From Chionoecetes opilio (taxonomy: Eukaryota > Arthropoda > Malacostraca > Decapoda > Majidae), in the NCBI GenBank assembly GCA_016584305.1, contig JACEEZ010024149.1, positions 48,810-112,809 of the forward strand: 64,000 nucleotides of DNA, read 5' to 3'. The notes beneath the pieces are model-generated. The model was not told the DNA's origin. It searched no databases and was given only the letters and a program-made list of their open reading frames with translations. Shown here in pieces: positions 1 through 10,895 of the stretch. Position 1 is the stretch's first letter. Each line of letters starts with the position of its first letter. The translations under genes and the position numbers were made by a program.

Positions 1-58
1 CTAATTGGCCTTTGATTGTGTGATTGATTAGGTTTTTGTTGTTGTTATCGTACTGGGA

Positions 59-445
<387 letters not shown>

Positions 446-2271
446 ATGAGAAACACTCAACAGTGGGCATCAGAGCACTGGAAGCAAAACCTCAGGGGAA
501 AGCATGCGGGGTGCCAGGTGGGGACCAAGCGCTGGTGGAGCCTTGTTAAGGAGCAGCAGGGCGAGTCAAAGGGAAACACTATCCCTTCTCTCGTACGGGA
601 GGATGGCAGCGTGGCTCACACTGCTCAAGACAAGGCGAACCTCCTGGCCAGCCACTTCGCGGGAAAAATGCACATCGCCGACCTTGAGAGGTCACCACCG
701 ACACTGCCGGACATAATCAGTGAAAAACTAGTGTCAGTGAAAACAAGTGAAAGTGAAGTGAAAGATATTTTATTAAAGTGGACGAAAAAAAAGCGGTGGG
801 GCCGGACAACATCAGTCCCCGTCTGCTTCGCCAGTGTGCATGCCAATGAGCTGGTGCGTCCACTCGCCTCACTTTTCAATCATTGCCTTCAGACCAGCAC
901 GGTAGCACCTGGCCTAAGTCCTGGAAAACCAGTAGCCTAATGTGGTTCCAGTTCACAAGAAGGGTGGAAAGACTGAGGCAAAAAATCACCGTCCTGTGTC
1001 CCTGCTGCCGGTGCTCAGCAAAGTGATGGAGACCGTCATGGCCTCGAGAATCACGGAGCACCTCGAGAGGCACCACCTGCTCTGCACCAGGCAGTTTGGG
1101 TTTCGGCAGGGGAGGTCAGCGGCAGACCTGCACCTACTGCTGGCTTCTGACCTGAGTGCAGCCCTGGACCAAGGCAAGGCCACTGACGTCGTGGCGCTGG
1201 ACATCGAAGGCGCCTTTGACCGGGTGTGGCATGAAGCTTTCTTTGGTCACAAAGCTCCGCGCCGGCGGCATAGACGGGGCACTCCTGCCTCTCCTCAGAG
1301 ACTATCTGAGGGACAGACACCTGAGGGTGACTGTCAGTGGTCGGGAGTCCGAGGTACAGCCCATCAGAGCAGGTGTGCCTCAAGGAAGCTGCTTCGGCCC
1401 CCTGCTCTGGAACATCTACATTAATGACTTGCTGCACCTCATCCCAAGGGCGAAGGCCTTTGCGGATGACATCACCCTGACCCAGAGCTACAGCTCAGAG
1501 GAGGAAACTGCCACCACGTCCCAGCTCAACGACGCGCTAAGCCGCATCGCAGCCTGGGGCAGCATGTGGCAAGTGAAGTTTGCTTCTCACAAAACGCAGC
1601 TTCTCAACGTCTCCAGGTCGGGTGCAGCTCTGCGCCTTAAATTCAACGGGGACACACTGGCACCGCAGGACGAGGTGGAGGTACTGGGGGTCACCTATGA
1701 CCGTAGTTTGACCTTCAGAACCCACATCGAGCGGCTCGCTAGAGTGGCCTCAGGGAAGCTGGCATCTCTGAGGAGGATGTCGTGGCTTCTCGACGGTAGG
1801 GGGCTAGAAATCCTCTACAAGGCCCAGGTTCGCTCCTCCCTGGAGTACGCGTGCCTCGCGTGGGGCGGCGCGGCCAATATACACCTCGCCCTCCTGTACA
1901 AGGTACAGGCCCGAGCGGTGAGGATCATCGAAAACAACAATGCCGGACAGGAGCCACATCTCACCACCCTCCAACACCGACGTGACGTTGCGGGACTCAC
2001 CGTGGTGTTCAAGGTGCAGGTGAAGCGTGTGAGTCACCTTCAGGCGTTGTGGCAGCCATACCACCTGGCTCCGGTCACCACCCGTGCTGTCGCTCTGGCT
2101 CCTGGTGAGCTATTACAGCCCCGCTGCCGTACGTGGCACCACCAACGCCAGTTCACAAACACTTATATCAGTTGGTGGAACACGCTGATATCACAAACAT
2201 AATTGAACGGAGTGAGTGTCCAGGAATTCAAAGTGATGGTGAACAACTGGCTGCTGGGCAGGGCTGAGTGA
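446..2271 (+). pseudogene. LINE reverse transcriptase, frameshifted and with a premature stop
   Basis: The protein would copy LINE RNA into DNA at the target site. Three consecutive frames carry it: 446-940 (pre-RT region), about 942-1240 (RT blocks NHRPVSLLPVLSK, QFGFRQGRSAADL and the first catalytic Asp in ALDIEGAFDRVWH), then about 1240-2202 (RAGVPQGS, NIYINDLL, catalytic AFADDITL, and the downstream block HRRDVAGL). Frameshifts lie near 936 and near 1240. The TAA at 2200-2202 is followed in frame by the usual LINE C-terminal pattern (SVQEFKVMVNNWLLGR) up to a TGA at 2269-2271, so this TAA is probably a nonsense mutation and not the natural end. The copy cannot encode an active enzyme as written. 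Some frameshifts could be consensus errors. Confidence 0.85.
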
Positions 2272-2435
2272 TAGTGATAAAGTGACTATTATAAGGACCA
2301 GAGTAAGACTTTAAGATAGGGAGCATGAAGAATGTAACCTTTAGTCTGTAAGTTACTATGCTACAATGTAATGTTGAATGTAACTTCTCTGTAAACTGTT
2401 AATTTGTATAAATAAAAAATAAAAATAATAAAAGT
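446..2435 (+). mobile_element. Non-LTR retrotransposon (Jockey/CR1-like LINE), 5'-truncated
   Basis: The segment holds a reverse-transcriptase coding region (446-2271), about 165 bp of 3' untranslated sequence and an A-rich tail of AATAAA-type units near 2406-2432. No endonuclease domain lies upstream, because the GA microsatellite begins directly at the 5' end; the copy is therefore 5'-truncated, as is usual for LINE insertions. The family is inferred from the RT motifs and the sequence resembles arthropod Jockey or CR1-like elements. The exact clade was not determined. Confidence 0.85.
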
Positions 2436-2619
2436 GAGAGAGAATGTGTGGAGTTTTTGAACATTTACTGCCTTAATTCATCTACCTGTTCAGCCATCTG
2501 TAACTGTTGTGTAACTAATTAATAACTGTTTGAATATAAAAAAGAGAGAGTTTCCTACAAGTCATGAGAATAATTCCATAGATCATATTTCTTTCTCATG
2601 TCCTAAAGCTATGTTAAAT

Positions 2620-2805
2620 TACCCCCTTTCCTCTCTCCCTTCCCTTCCCTTTCTCTCTCTCTCATCTTCCCCTCTCCCTCTCACTCTCTCTTTCCCCCCT
2701 CACACACTTCCCTTCTCTTTCTCTCACTCCCATCTCCCTTCCCCTCTCTCCCTCTCTCACCTCCCTTTCTCTCACTCATCTCCCTCTCTCTCTCTCCCCC
2801 TAGCT
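2620..2805. repeat. CT-rich low-complexity tract
   Basis: Pyrimidine-rich strand (CTCTCT and TCCCTT runs). The open frame through it is composition-driven. Confidence 0.85.
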
Positions 2806-2871
2806 ATGATTACTGTTATCAAAATACTCGCCAGAACTACACCCTCTTATCACTCACAAACCCAACATTAA

Positions 2872-3290
2872 CCTAACCAACACATACACATAAGGTTCAT
2901 AACACCCTATGTATACCATGACCTAATGACCTCTATAGCAGTAATACTATAGCACTCTCTTGCCTCCCAACTCTCTACGGACACACCCATCCACTTTAGA
3001 AGCTATTTTGCCTGTCTATACCAAAGGGAATTAGCACTTATAGACGTCTTTTTAATGCTCTTTCACATATGCATCCTATGATTTCCGAGTGACTCTTATT
3101 TTGTTTAATAAGAACGTATCCCTCTATAATTACCACGGATATTTCCACCCTTAATGTTAGTGTCTGTAAGAGCTAGATTTAATCCCATATTTGAGAATCG
3201 CGGTTACGGCTTTTCTTGATGTTTTGATGTTTTTCTTTGTCATACGAAATCAATTGAAGGTTTGTCAGAAATCTCTTGTTTGTGAAAGCC
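2872..3290. other. Intergenic, nothing recognised
   Basis: Mixed-composition sequence without a coding, RNA or repeat signature that I can recognise. Confidence 0.6.
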
Positions 3291-4223
3291 TGCAGGGGAG
3301 AAGGGGGGGAGGGGAGGAAGGGGGGGTGGAAGGGATGGTGGGAAAGGTGATGGGACGGAGGAAGGGACAAGGAAGGGGCGTATTGTGTGATAGGGGATGG
3401 GAAAGGGGAGTTAAATGGTAGGGAAGGATAGTGAGGAGGAAGAGAATGAGGGAGGAAAGCAGGGAAAGAGAATGGGGATAAAAATACTCGTGAATTTTGG
3501 GTGAGAAAAAAAAAAGGAATCGAATAAGTGTGAAATTCATGAAGAGAAAGAGGATGAAGAAGAAGAGGAGAGGAGAGAGAAAAGAAATGTAGAAAGAGGA
3601 GTGAAATGGTAGGGAAGGACAGTGAGGAGGAAGAGAATGATGGAGGAAAGAAGAGAAAGAAAAAAAATAGTATACTCGTAAATTTTGGATGAGAAGAATT
3701 AAAAGAAGAAATAATTAGTGAGAAATTCATGAAGAGAAAGAAAGAGGAGAGAGAGGAAGGGGGAAGAGGAGAGGAAGGGGAAGAAGAAGGGAACACAGGA
3801 AAGAAGGGAAAGAGAATGGGAAAAAACTTACTCGTGAATTTTGGGTAAGAAAAAAATATAGGAATCGTGAAAAAAAATAATAAGTGTGAAATTCATGAAA
3901 AGGAGGAAGAGGAAGAGAGGAGGGAAAGAGAGAAAATAATCAGTGCTCGAGAATTTTGGGTAAGAAGAAAAAAAACCGGAAACGAATCAGTGTGAAATTC
4001 ATGAAGAGGGGGAGGAGGAAGAGGGAAGAGGAGGGGAGGGGGAAGAAGAGGGGAACAGAGAAAGAGAATGAAAGAAAAAGAAGGAGGAATCAGAAAAAGA
4101 GAAAATCAGAAAAGGGAAGAGGAAGAGGGAGAGAAAAAAAAGTACTCGTGAATTTTGGGTTAGAAGAAAAAAACGGAAACGAATAAGTGAGAAATTCATG
4201 AAGAGGAGACGGGAAATTTAGCT

Positions 4224-4259
<36 letters not shown>

Positions 4260-4470
4260 ATATCCTTTGGTTTTTTTTTTGCTTCTGTTAAAATGTAATA
4301 GATGTAAATAAAACACACACAAAAAAAAGGGAAGAGGAGAGGAAGGAAAGAGAGAGAAAAAATAGTACCTACTCGTGAATTTTGGGTTAGAAAAAAAATG
4401 GAAACGAATAAGTGAGAAATTCATGAAGGGGAGAGGAGGGGAAAAGAGGGGAAAAAGGAGAAAGAGAATG
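3290..4470. repeat. Purine-rich tract with six dispersed copies of a ~65-bp block
   Basis: GA-rich DNA (GGAAGAGG and similar) is punctuated by a conserved block that begins ACTCGTGAATTTTGGGT and ends GTGAAATTCATGAAGAG. Copies start near 3484, 3670, 3830, 3945, 4144 and 4371, all in the same orientation. Spacers of about 50-170 bp are variable purine tracts. On the minus strand the block gives a repeated Met-Asn-Phe-Ser-Leu-Ile-Arg-Phe peptide start, which I regard as accidental. Confidence 0.8.
4225..4312 (-). repeat. Poly-T-linked dispersed repeat (copy A)
   Basis: Read on the minus strand, this matches 27985-28075: both contain ACATCTATTACATTTTA followed by AAGCAAAAAA and a GGATATAAA string. 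It is probably the 3' end of a retroelement. The parent family is unknown. Confidence 0.5.
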
Positions 4471-4554
4471 ACATGAGTGTATGATAATGAGCCCTTGATG
4501 AGGCAGGCGGGAGGGGAAATGTATGAATAAATGTATAATAAATAGACAGAATGA

Positions 4555-4675
4555 TGGACAGATGGGAGAGACAGACAGGCGGACAGGCAGACAGGGAGAC
4601 AAAGGAAAGGTTGAAGAGACAGATCGATTTACAGGCAGCCAGACCACGTTTAGACAGACAGATAGACAGATAAAT
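4555..4675. repeat. GACA/GATA simple repeat
   Basis: Imperfect ACAG, GACA and GATA tetranucleotide runs. Confidence 0.75.
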
Positions 4676-4795
4676 AGATCAACATAGGAATGATACTGCA
4701 GTTACTCTAATCATTAATTTTATAAGCTTTAATTCCAGTTTTCCTTCATTATTTTCAAGATAGAGACAGGTCAATGTAATATGATTAGCCTTTAA

Positions 4796-4999
4796 CCCCT
4801 TGAGGCCCGGAACGTAATTTCCATTGTAATTTGACCGCCATTAGATGATTTTTAATGAATATGAGCAATATTTTATAGATATGACCTGTTTAGTATCCTT
4901 AACCACTAACTAAGTTGGTATATTCAGTTACTTATCGTAATTTTATGGCTCGACAACGTAAATTTTTGATAGCAAAGGAAAAATCTGGGCGTGAAGGGG
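4796..4999. mobile_element. TTAA-flanked MITE, 204 bp (copy 1)
   Basis: TTAA at 4792-4795 and TTAA at 5000-5003 bound the element. The inner ends are imperfect inverted repeats: CCCCTTGAGGCCCGG on the left, and CCCCTTCACGCCCAG when the right end is reverse-complemented. TTAA duplication is typical of piggyBac-type transposition, so this is inferred to be a non-autonomous piggyBac-like MITE. A degraded relative lies at 32735-32908, also with TTAA on both sides. Confidence 0.7.
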
Positions 5000-5003
5000 T
5001 TAA

Positions 5004-6420
5004 AGCGAGGCCACCGAGATGACAAGGCCTGATACATCGCCCGTGACGTCACACCATGTAGATCCCACCCGCTCCGCTCCCCGTACAAGTTTACCTACCT
5101 AATATAATGTTTATCAGTATAAAAGATATACTGTTATCTTTGGAAATGTTTGTTCTATAATATTATCAAATAAAAAAACGTAAAACACACAAAAGAAATG
5201 CCATTATGAGACTTTCAAGAAATATGCATTTAACTTAAACTCTTCGCCATTTATTATTTTGCTCAAAAACTTTTTACATGGAGAATATCTATAGAAGCGG
5301 AATTTAATTAGCTTTCCATTGATATATTTCGTTTAGTCATAAATGAATTAGCAGCATGCATAAATTAGCGTTAACTAAATATTAAAAATAATGAAATCGG
5401 GTAATTTCCTACCTAATATATGTTTATCAGTATAAAATATATACTGTTATCTTTGGAAATGTTTGTTCTATAATATTATCCAATAAAAAACCGTAAAACA
5501 CACAAAAGAAATGCCATTATGAGACTTTCAAGAAATATGCATTCACTTAAACTCTTCGCCATTTAATATTTTGCGGAATTTTTTTTTACATGGAGACTAT
5601 CAATAGAAGAGAAATTTAATTAGCTTTCCATTGATATATTTTCTTTTCTGATAAATGAATTAGCAGCATGCATAAATTAGCGTTAACAAAATAAATAACA
5701 TCATGAAATCGGGTAATTTTTCCTGATTGATGAGGTTATTTATTTAGTTAACGCTAATGTATGCATGGTTTTAATTCATTTATCAGAAAACAAAATATAC
5801 CAATGGAAAGCTAATGCAATTCCGCTTTTATTGATGTTCTCCATGTAAAAAGTTTTTTCGCAAAATATTAAATGGCGAAGAGTTTAAGTTAATGCATATT
5901 TCTTGAGTCTCATAATGGCATTTCTTTTGTGTGTTTTACGGTTTTTTATTGGATAATATTATAAAACAAACATTTCCAAAGATAACAGTATATCTTTTAT
6001 ACTGATAAACATATATTAGGTAGGAAATTACCCGATTTCATGATTTTTAATATTTAGTTAACGCTAATTTATGCATGCTGCCAATTCATTTATGACTAAA
6101 CGAAATATATCAATGGAAAGCTAATTAAATTCCGCTTTTATTCTCCATGTAAAAAGTTTTCGAGCAAAATATTAAATGGCGAAGAGTTTAAGTTAATGCA
6201 TATTTCTTGAAAGTCTCATAATGGCATTTCTTTTATGTGTTTTACGGTTTTTTATTTGATAATATTATAGAACAAACATTTCCGAAGATAACAGTATATC
6301 TTTTATACTGATAAACATTATATTAGGTAGGTAAACTTGTACGGGGAGCGGAGCGGGTGGTATCCTTATGGTGTGACGTCACGGGCGATGTATCAGGCTT
6401 TGTCATCTCGGTGGCCTCGG
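5004..6420. mobile_element. TTAA-bounded fold-back element 1, 1.4 kb
   Basis: This is a giant inverted repeat centred near 5715. The outer ends read GAGGCCACCGAGATGAC inward from both sides and carry the palindrome TGACGTCA. The left arm has an internal direct duplication of a ~310-bp module (starting at about 5099 and 5409, CCTACCTAATATA), and the right arm mirrors it (modules ending near 6026 and 6334), giving forward-forward-reverse-reverse order. TTAA lies at 5000-5003 and 6421-6424. There is no coding capacity. A non-autonomous piggyBac-like or other TTAA-specific element is the inferred class. Confidence 0.7.
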
Positions 6421-6424
6421 TTAA

Positions 6425-7220
6425 AGCGTGGCCACCGAGATGACAAGGCCTGCTACATCGCCCGTGACGTCACACCATGTAGATCCCACCCGCTCCGCTC
6501 CCCGTACAAGTTTACCTACCTAATATATGTTTATCAGTATAAAAGATATACTGTTATCTTCGGAAATGTTTGTTCTATAATATTATCAAATAAAAAACCG
6601 TAAAACACACAAAAGAAATGCCATTATGAGACTTTCAAGAAATATGCATGAACTTAAACTCTTCGCCATTTAATATTTTGCGTGAAAACTTTTTACATGG
6701 AGAACATCAATAGAAGCGGAATCGCATTAGCTTTCCATTGATATATTTCCTTTTCTGCTAAATGAATTAGCAGCATGCATAAATTAGCGTTAACTAAGTA
6801 AATAACATCATGAAATCGGGTAATTTTTCCCGATTGATGAGGTTATTTATTTAGTTAACGCTAATTTATGCATGCTGCTAATTCATTTATGACTAAACGA
6901 AATATATCAATGGAAAGCTAATGCGATTCCGCTTCTATTGATATTCTCCATGTAAAAAGTTTTCACGCAAAATATTAAATGGCGAAGAGTTTAAGTTCAT
7001 GCATATTTCTTGAGTCTCATAATGGCATTTCTTTTGTGTGTTTTACGATTTTTTATTTGATAATATTATAGAACAAACATTTCCGAAGATAACAGTATAT
7101 CTTTTATACTGATAAACATATATTAGGTAGGTAAACTTGTACGGGGAGCGGAGCGGGTGGGATCCGCATGGTGTGACGTCACGGGCGATGTATCAGGCCT
7201 TGTCATCTCGGTGGCCTCGG
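6425..7220. mobile_element. TTAA-bounded fold-back element 2, 0.8 kb
   Basis: Same family as the preceding element and sharing its TTAA (6421-6424); the right TTAA is 7221-7224. It is a simple forward-reverse fold-back centred near 6823, with the same GGCCACCGAGATGACAAGGC ends and TGACGTCA palindromes. There is no gene inside; the small open frames are accidental. Confidence 0.7.
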
Positions 7221-7574
7221 TTAAAGTCTCCAGGTGTTCAAGCTTGGTATCATTTTTTAGTTGTTTAAGCTTTTTTTTTTTTTTTTGCATAAGCTTATCA
7301 CTTTTTGTGTGTGCTTCAGCTTATCATTTTTTAGTTGTGTTTATAAGATTAATTTTTTTTAGTGATCTATTACTTCGATTATTAAGACTCATAGTACATA
7401 CAAATTCTACTTTACCTCTTCTTCTTTTTTGCCCTTGGCCAGTCCTTTGTGATGTAGAAAATAAAACCAATGAAGTAAACACCACATCACTAAACATGAC
7501 TCCAACATGTCTTCCCGGCCCACGCGGCTGCTCTTCCTGATGCTCCTTACATAACATAACAAATGGGAGGGGGG

Positions 7575-7687
7575 GGGGCACTCAGTAGAGCGCATACCTC
7601 CACCCGAATATTTAATCAATTGGTTGCCATGGCAACAGTTGTAATTCGATTTCATAAAAAAAAGTTTAAAAAAAAAAAAAGTAAAAA

Positions 7688-7760
<73 letters not shown>

Positions 7761-8041
7761 CTATATATATATATGCACTCAGTCAGTATGAGCGCATACC
7801 TCCGGCCGAATATTTCATCAACTGGTTGCCATGGAACAGTTGTCAATAGATTTCATCCAAAATTAAATCAGTTCTTCCTTATACCAAATAGACTTGGTAT
7901 ACCAAGCTTGGTCCAAATCTATTCGTAACTTTTCGAGAAATCCTGTACACTAACAAACAAACAAACAAACAAACAGACAGACAGACAGACAGACAGATCG
8001 GGGTGAAAACATAACCCCTCCAACTTGGTTGGCGGAGGTAA
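7575..8041 (+). repeat. Dispersed repeat with CCTCCGCC-type inverted ends and AAAC/GACA tail
   Basis: The start motif GCGCATACCTCC followed by CGAATATTT and TTGCCATGG occurs twice (about 7589 and 7791), separated by poly-A and (TA)n, so a second partial copy is nested in tandem. The 3' part has GGTCCAAATCTATTCGTAAC, an (AAAC)n then (AGAC)n run, and ends GGCGGAGGTAA, the reverse complement of the TACCTCC start. Similar tails are widespread in invertebrate genomes as I recall them. The class (SINE-like or RTE tail) is not settled. Confidence 0.55.
7694..7775. repeat. (TA)n microsatellite
   Basis: About 80 bp of nearly uninterrupted TA following a poly-A run. Confidence 0.95.
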
Positions 8042-8094
8042 CAACACGCCTTTCTTCTTTACTTTATACCATCACAGTAATAAATCTTCACAGC

Positions 8095-8345
8095 ATAGAA
8101 TCCAATCGCTACCCTACCCAAACCTTCGCCCTTCAGTCTCTTCCCTTCTCTCTCTCTTCCTTTCTTCCTATTATCTCACTCTTTCTTTCTTCCTCTTCTC
8201 TCTCTCTTCCATTCTTCCTCTTCTCTCTCCTTCTCTCACTGTTCCTTTTTTCCTCTTCTCTTTGCCCTTCAGTTTTCACAGTATGTCTTCCACTCTTGTC
8301 ACCCAAATGTCACCCTTCAGTCTCTCACATTCATCCAGTCTTTTA
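8095..8345. repeat. CT-rich low-complexity tract
   Basis: Repeated TCTCTCTTCC/TTCTTCCTCTT motifs. The open frames here are Ser/Leu/Phe-rich artefacts. Confidence 0.8.
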
Positions 8346-8363
8346 CATACTTTTAATACTTAT

Positions 8364-8470
8364 ATTTTATATTTTAATAGGTAAATTCCAAATATCAAGG
8401 AATAGTTTTTCTCTTAAACTCCAAATATCAAGGAATAGTTTTTCTCTTAAATTCCAAATATCAAAGGAAT
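8364..8470 (+). repeat. 32-bp minisatellite, left remnant
   Basis: Three copies of a unit containing AATTCCAAATATCAAGGAA and TTTTTCTCTT. The same array resumes in the same orientation at 10501, so the transposon at 8471-10500 splits one array. Confidence 0.85.
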
Positions 8471-8565
8471 AGACTGGTGGCAAAATCTGAAAACATGCCC
8501 AGAATTCACTTTAGGGGTGACGGAATGTTAGCAGCTGCCCCCTGTCAGGCAGTTAATATGACCCA

Positions 8566-8703
8566 TGCTTAACACTTTTAAGGTGGACGACCCATACTTA
8601 ACACTTTTAAGGTGGACGACCCATACTTAACAGTTTTAAGGTGGACGACCCATACTTAACACTTTTAAGGTGGACGACCCATACTTAACACTTTTAAGGT
8701 GGA
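8566..8703 (+). repeat. 29-bp subterminal tandem repeat, left arm (about 5 copies)
   Basis: Units contain CACTTTTAAGGTGGACGAC followed by CCATACTTAA. The mirrored array at 10338-10425 in the right arm has about 3 copies, and the duplicate at 60.4 kb about 2. Subterminal repeats in transposons are often transposase binding sites; that role is inferred here. Confidence 0.8.
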
Positions 8704-9225
8704 TGACACTTGATTTAGGCTTTCATTAATTTTTTAAATGAAATACAAAATAACCACCCTGGCTGCGGGTGGCGAATTTCACTAAATCACCACATCTTTG
8801 TTTCTGTGCAAGCTACCATTATGAAATTTGGCATACGTGAACGTTTTTAGTGTATATAATGACAGAAAAAATATTAAGATTGGTAAGATTATATTTCCCT
8901 CTTGATATATATCAAATAAATGATTATTTTTCCGCCTTTTACGATTGCAAAATACAAGAACACATAAACCTACGATTGCATCATCTGTAATCTTCTTGAA
9001 AACAAAGACAAAAAGACAAAGACAAACATGTTACAAAGCATCATATAATCTGAGTCCTCTTGGGAATTTATATTAAAAGGATTCCGACAAGCTCCATCGC
9101 TACAGCCACAACCAGCAGTGCATCGCAGCTGCTTTGAACGGCATCGACATCTGGTTGAGTCACAGGTTTTACACTGGCATTGCGTTAGTTGAAGGTACTC
9201 AATGGGAAATGGTTATTCAGTCATT

Positions 9226-10069
9226 ATCAAGTCATGTCAAGTCATGTCAAGGGTATCAACGTTGTCAACTCAAGAGACACTGATGTTCTTGTACTGATGG
9301 TGCACTTTGCAAACCAGCTTTCCCCTGAAGTGTGGTTTCGGACTGGCACAGCAAAGCAACGTCTGTATGTTGCTGTACACACCATAGACATTAATCAAGC
9401 CCTCTGCAATACTCTTCCAGCCTTCCACACACTAACTGGGTGTGACACAGTTAGTCAATTGTCTGGTATTGGGAAAACAACTGCCTGGAAGGTATTCATA
9501 AAGCACTTCTCACTGCTGGACGACCTTGGACATGGGACTCTGTGATGAAACACTGCGCAAAGTTGAAAAGTTCATCTGCAGATTGTACTCACAAAATGAC
9601 ACACAGATCAATGATGTTCGTTTCAAGCTATTCAACAAAGGTGCAAAGGACATTAACAAATTGCCACCGACCCAGTCTTCTCTACAACAGCACATCAGGC
9701 GAGCACACCACCAGTGTGTTGTGTGGCATTCGTCACTGGTTGCACAACCAGATATCCCCTGCTGGGAATGGCTGGTACAAAGATCCTTCCACAGAACAAA
9801 TACTGCCTCAGCTAATGACTGAATAACCATTTCCCATTGAGTACCTTCAACTAACGCAATGCCAGTGTAAAACCTGTGACTCAACCAGATGTCGATGCCG
9901 TTCAAAGCAGCTGCGATGCACTGCTGGTTGTGGCTGTAGCGATGGAGCTTGTCGGAATCCTTTTAATATAAATTCCCAAGAGGACTCAGATTATATGATG
10001 CTTTGTAACATGTTTGTCTTTGTCTTTTTGTCTTTGTTTTCAAGAAGATTACAGATGATGCAATCGTAG
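9226..10069 (+). pseudogene. XPG/FEN-like nuclease fragment with C-terminal CXC-like Cys cluster
   Basis: This is the tail of a transposon protein. The first frame (to about 9530) shows SRDTDVLVLMVHF, comparable to the acidic metal-binding segment of XPG/FEN nucleases, and LTGCDTVSQLSGIGKTTAWK, comparable to their helix-hairpin-helix (H3TH) DNA-binding loop. A frameshift near 9530 moves to NDVRFKLFNKG and LQQHIRRAHHQCVVWH. A second shift lies near 9765, then a TAA at about 9824, and the same frame continues with a cluster of nine to ten Cys (CQCKTC, RCRCR, CTAGCGCSDGAC, 9848-9955). The same architecture is found intact in order in the element at 34.9-39.0 kb. It is dead as written. Confidence 0.6.
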
Positions 10070-10500
10070 GTTTATGTGTTCTTGTATTTTGCAATCGTAA
10101 AAGGCGGAAAAATAATCATTTATTTGATATATATCAAGAGGGAAATATAATCTTACCAATCTTAATATTTTTTCTGTCATTATATACACTAAAAACGTTC
10201 ACGTATGCCAAATTTCATAATGGTAGCTTGCACAGAAACAAAGATGTGGTGATTTAGTGAAATTCGCCACCCGCAGCCAGGGTGGTTATTTTGTTTCTCA
10301 TTTTAAAAATTAATGAAAGCCTAAATCAAGTGTCATCCACCTTAAAAGTGTTAAGTATGGGTCGTCCACCTTAAAAGTGTTAAGTATGGGTCGTCCACCT
10401 TAAAAGTGTTAAGCATGGGTCATATTAACTGCCCGACAGGGGACAGCTGCTAACATTCCGTCACCCCTAAAGTGAAAATCTGATTTTTTGCCACCGGTCA

Positions 10501-10895
10501 AAGTTTTTCTCTTAAATTCCAAATATCAAGGAAGTTTTTTCTCTTAAATTCCAAATATCAAGGAAGTTTTTTCTCTTAAATTCCAAATATCAAGGAAGTT
10601 TTTTCTCTTAAATTCCAAATATCAAGGAAGTTTTTTCTCTTAAATTCCAAATATCAAGGAAGTTTTTTCTCTTAAATTCCAAATATCAAGGAAGTTTTTT
10701 CTCTTAAATTCCAAATATCAAAGAATAGTTTTTCTCTTAAATTCCAAATATCAAGGAAGTTTTTTCTTAAATTCCAAATATCAAGGAATATTTTTTCTTT
10801 TAAATTCCAAATATCAAGGAAGTTTTTCTTTTAAATTCCAAATATCAAGGAATATTTTTTCTTTTAAATTCCAAATATCAAGGAATACTGTTGTT
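10501..10895 (+). repeat. 32-bp minisatellite, about 12 copies
   Basis: Unit contains AAATTCCAAATATCAAGGAA plus TTTTTTCTCTT; copies vary in T-run length. It is the continuation of the array at 8364-8470 and is paralogous to 60570-60925. Confidence 0.9.

Larger units (their letters stand above)
8471..10500 (+). mobile_element. Academ-like (XPG-nuclease) DNA transposon, fold-back derivative
   Basis: The two ends are inverted repeats about 750 and 690 bp long (8471-9224 and 9815-10500), ending AGACTGGTGGC / GCCACCGGTCA, around a unique 590-bp centre. The centre and right arm encode a broken XPG/FEN-like protein with a C-terminal Cys-rich motif; the left arm is an inverted copy of the 3' end only. 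The element sits inside a 32-bp minisatellite. A 3-bp AAT duplication is suggested by 8468-8470 on the left and by the right flank of the duplicate copy (60567-60569); the right flank here has lost it. From memory, Academ elements carry an XPG-type nuclease and make 3-4 bp duplications. That assignment is inferred. Confidence 0.65.
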
